A stretch of 24,158 nucleotides of DNA from Cloacibacillus sp. (GTDB lineage Bacteria; Synergistota; Synergistia; Synergistales; Synergistaceae). Position numbers and translations under genes: made by a program. The DNA is taken from positions 1 through 24,158 of the forward strand of contig NZ_JAJBUX010000014.1 in NCBI RefSeq assembly GCF_020860125.1, in the 5' to 3' direction. Shown here piece after piece: positions 23,079 to 24,158 of the stretch (position 1 is the stretch's first letter; each line of letters opens with the position of its first letter). Under the pieces are notes generated by a model, which was not told where the DNA came from, did not search any database, and saw nothing but the letters and a program-made list of their open reading frames with translations.

Positions 23079-23894
23079 TTGAAGCCGCTTGAAGAGAGTC
23101 CGGCAAGGATCGCGAGCCGAGAGATTTTTGAAAAAATATATGACGACTACAACAGGCGGATCTATGTCTCTCCCGATCCGCTTCAGTTTTTATACGATTA
23201 CGAAGAGACCGCCGACCGCGAGGTTGTGGGACTCATCGCCTCCGGCCTCGCCTACGGTAAAGTGGCGCAGATACTAAAGAGCGTGAAGCGGGTGCTTGAC
23301 GCCCTCGGCCCCCGCCCCGCCGAATATCTCAAAAACAGCGCGCGGCGCGACCATGAGGAAAAGCTCAGCGGCTTCGTCCACCGCTTCACCGACTGCGGCG
23401 AAATGTGCGGCTTCCTCACGGCCACCGGCGAGGTGCTGCGGCACTGCGGCAGCCTTGAGGAGCTCTTTGTATCGGGCTACAACGGCGATATGAGCGCGGC
23501 GATGGAAAACTTCGCCGACACCTTCAATCGCTGCGCGGGGCGCGATAACATGTTCCTGCTGCCGAGGCCCTCGAAGGGCAGCGCCTGCAAGCGCATGGCC
23601 CTCTTCCTGCGCTGGATGGTGCGGCGCGACGACGTCGACCCCGGCGGCTGGCGCGGCATCTCCCCTGCGGAGCTGCTGATCCCCCTCGACACCCATATGT
23701 TCAATATCACGACGACCCTCGGACTCTGCCGCTCCAAGAGCGCGAACGGCAAGGCCGCCGCGGAGATCACCGAGAACTTCAAAGAGATCTGCCCCGACGA
23801 CCCCGTGAAATACGACTTCGCGCTGACGAGATACGGCATCCGCGAGGAGATGACGGTGGAGGAGCTCTTCGCGAAGTGGCATCTGGAACGCTGA
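23079..23894 (+). CDS. TIGR02757 (DUF2400) family protein of unknown function
   Basis: A 271-residue soluble protein. The block GSACKRMALFLRWM (167-180), VRRDDVDPGGW (181-191) and PLDTHMFNI (202-210) is the family hallmark. The order of these motifs with a conserved aspartate resembles helix-hairpin-helix DNA glycosylase proteins, but no activity has been shown to my knowledge. The TTG start lies four bases after the flavoprotein stop and has no clear ribosome binding site, so translation may depend on coupling to the gene before it; no other start codon near the N-terminus looks better. Confidence 0.88.
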   Translation: MKPLEESPARIASREIFEKIYDDYNRRIYVSPDPLQFLYDYEETADREVVGLIASGLAYGKVAQILKSVKRVLDALGPRPAEYLKNSARRDHEEKLSGFVHRFTDCGEMCGFLTATGEVLRHCGSLEELFVSGYNGDMSAAMENFADTFNRCAGRDNMFLLPRPSKGSACKRMALFLRWMVRRDDVDPGGWRGISPAELLIPLDTHMFNITTTLGLCRSKSANGKAAAEITENFKEICPDDPVKYDFALTRYGIREEMTVEELFAKWHLER

Positions 23895-23966
23895 CTCAGC
23901 TCAACAAAGCAGGAAAATCCTACGGCAGACGCATCCGCATGCTGCGGCAATATGGATAATTTGAAA

Positions 23967-23994
23967 ATGTTCCCGCCCAGTGGCGGGAACATTG
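23967..23994 (-). terminator. Perfect 12-base hairpin, better placed for the minus strand
   Basis: AATGTTCCCGCC pairs perfectly with 23983-23994 around a CAGT loop. Rightward it is followed by GCCTTGC, a poor tail. Leftward it is followed by TTCAAATT, somewhat T-rich, so it could end a minus-strand gene lying beyond the right edge, or act in both directions. Confidence 0.6.
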
Positions 23995-24028
23995 CCTTGC
24001 AATCGACGCACCGAAGTGCGCCTGCGGT

Positions 24029-24110
24029 TTTCCGGCCTTATTTCGCGTCGTCATCGACACGTCTAAACTCCGATTTCCTTCGGGTGGGTAAAGCGGTAAA
24101 TTACGGTTTA
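24029..24110 (+). repeat. Diverged copy of the hairpin-element arm and its flank
   Basis: TCTAAACTCCGATTTCCTTC (24062-24081) and the bases after it match the reverse complement of 14951-14998 with scattered changes over about 48 bases: TCTAAAC, CCGATTTCCTTCG, GT-GG and TAAA are shared in order. Weaker similarity (TTATTT-GC) extends to the left. One arm of the hairpin is missing or too diverged to see. Confidence 0.6.
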
Positions 24111-24121
24111 GCAAAGATTTT

Positions 24122-24158
24122 GGCTCCCTCCTTGAGGGAGCTGGCTCGGCGATGTTTT
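24122..24158 (+). repeat. GAGGGAGCTGGC-type intergenic repeat, cut by the right edge
   Basis: GGCTCCCTC, a CTT loop and GAGGGAGCTGGC form a perfect eight-base hairpin followed by CGGCGA. This matches, from memory, a short repeat common between genes in gut anaerobes, thought to be an end of a miniature mobile element. The rest lies outside the window. Confidence 0.55.

Noticed and set aside
23920..24114. 64-residue minus-strand frame near the right end
   Set aside because: It crosses the perfect hairpin and the repeat copy, lacks a binding site and has no recognisable sequence.
1..24158. Defence, toxin-antitoxin, phage or secretion system
   Set aside because: All well-supported genes are metabolic, transport, regulatory or stress genes; no such system's signature was found on either strand.

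Overview
The window looks like chromosomal DNA of an anaerobic, amino-acid or organic-acid fermenting bacterium, most likely a member of the Synergistota (Cloacibacillus/Synergistes-like). This is inferred from the gene mix: TRAP and YjiH carriers, aconitase X, LarA-type hydroxyacid racemases, a rubredoxin-less Hrb-type flavoprotein, ferritin and a TIGR02757 protein, with moderately high GC in genes and AT-rich gaps. No rRNA, tRNA, CRISPR array, prophage or transposase gene was seen.

Left part (1-7056, all minus strand): a probable hydroxyacid operon. In transcription order it holds a LarA-family racemase with the catalytic residues, the large and small subunits of aconitase X (stop and start codons overlapping as TAATG), a second divergent LarA-like (DUF2088) protein, a YjiH-family membrane protein, an EamA/DMT exporter and the first 18 codons of an unidentified gene cut by the window edge. 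A GntR/FCD regulator (7410-8072) is divergent. The 353-base gap between them carries two copies of the 10-mer CTGTATACAA, good operator candidates. A nickel-type racemase/epimerase feeding an aconitase X dehydratase is the most promising undescribed pathway here.

Middle (8133-15109): a terminator, then a TRAP operon dctP-dctQ-dctM. dctP has an in-frame amber codon 22 codons before the end expected for its family, followed by a recognisable C-terminal tail. dctM runs convergently into a LysR gene (9-base overlap), which is divergent from an FAD-dependent oxidoreductase followed by a class I aminotransferase. Between the aminotransferase and a convergent TauE/SafE permease lies a 126-base near-perfect hairpin, part of which recurs at the right edge of the window.

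Right part (15108-24158): tauE/safE is divergent from a GlcD-type FAD-linked hydroxyacid dehydrogenase, with a 14-base palindrome of overlapping TATAAT boxes between them. The dehydrogenase is followed by a second YjiH paralogue and a strong terminator. Then come two overlapping tandem GNAT acetyltransferases (minus), ilvD of the [4Fe-4S] type, ferritin with its own promoter, a stand-alone Hrb-type flavoprotein and a TIGR02757 protein. The last 260 bases are noncoding, with a hairpin and two repeat fragments.

Functional theme: five enzymes (LarA, LarA-like, AcnX, GlcD-like, IlvD) belong to families acting on 2-hydroxy or 2,3-dihydroxy acids, and two YjiH paralogues sit directly beside such enzymes. 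This suggests that uptake and interconversion of hydroxy acids is a main job of the region. Substrates cannot be fixed from sequence alone.
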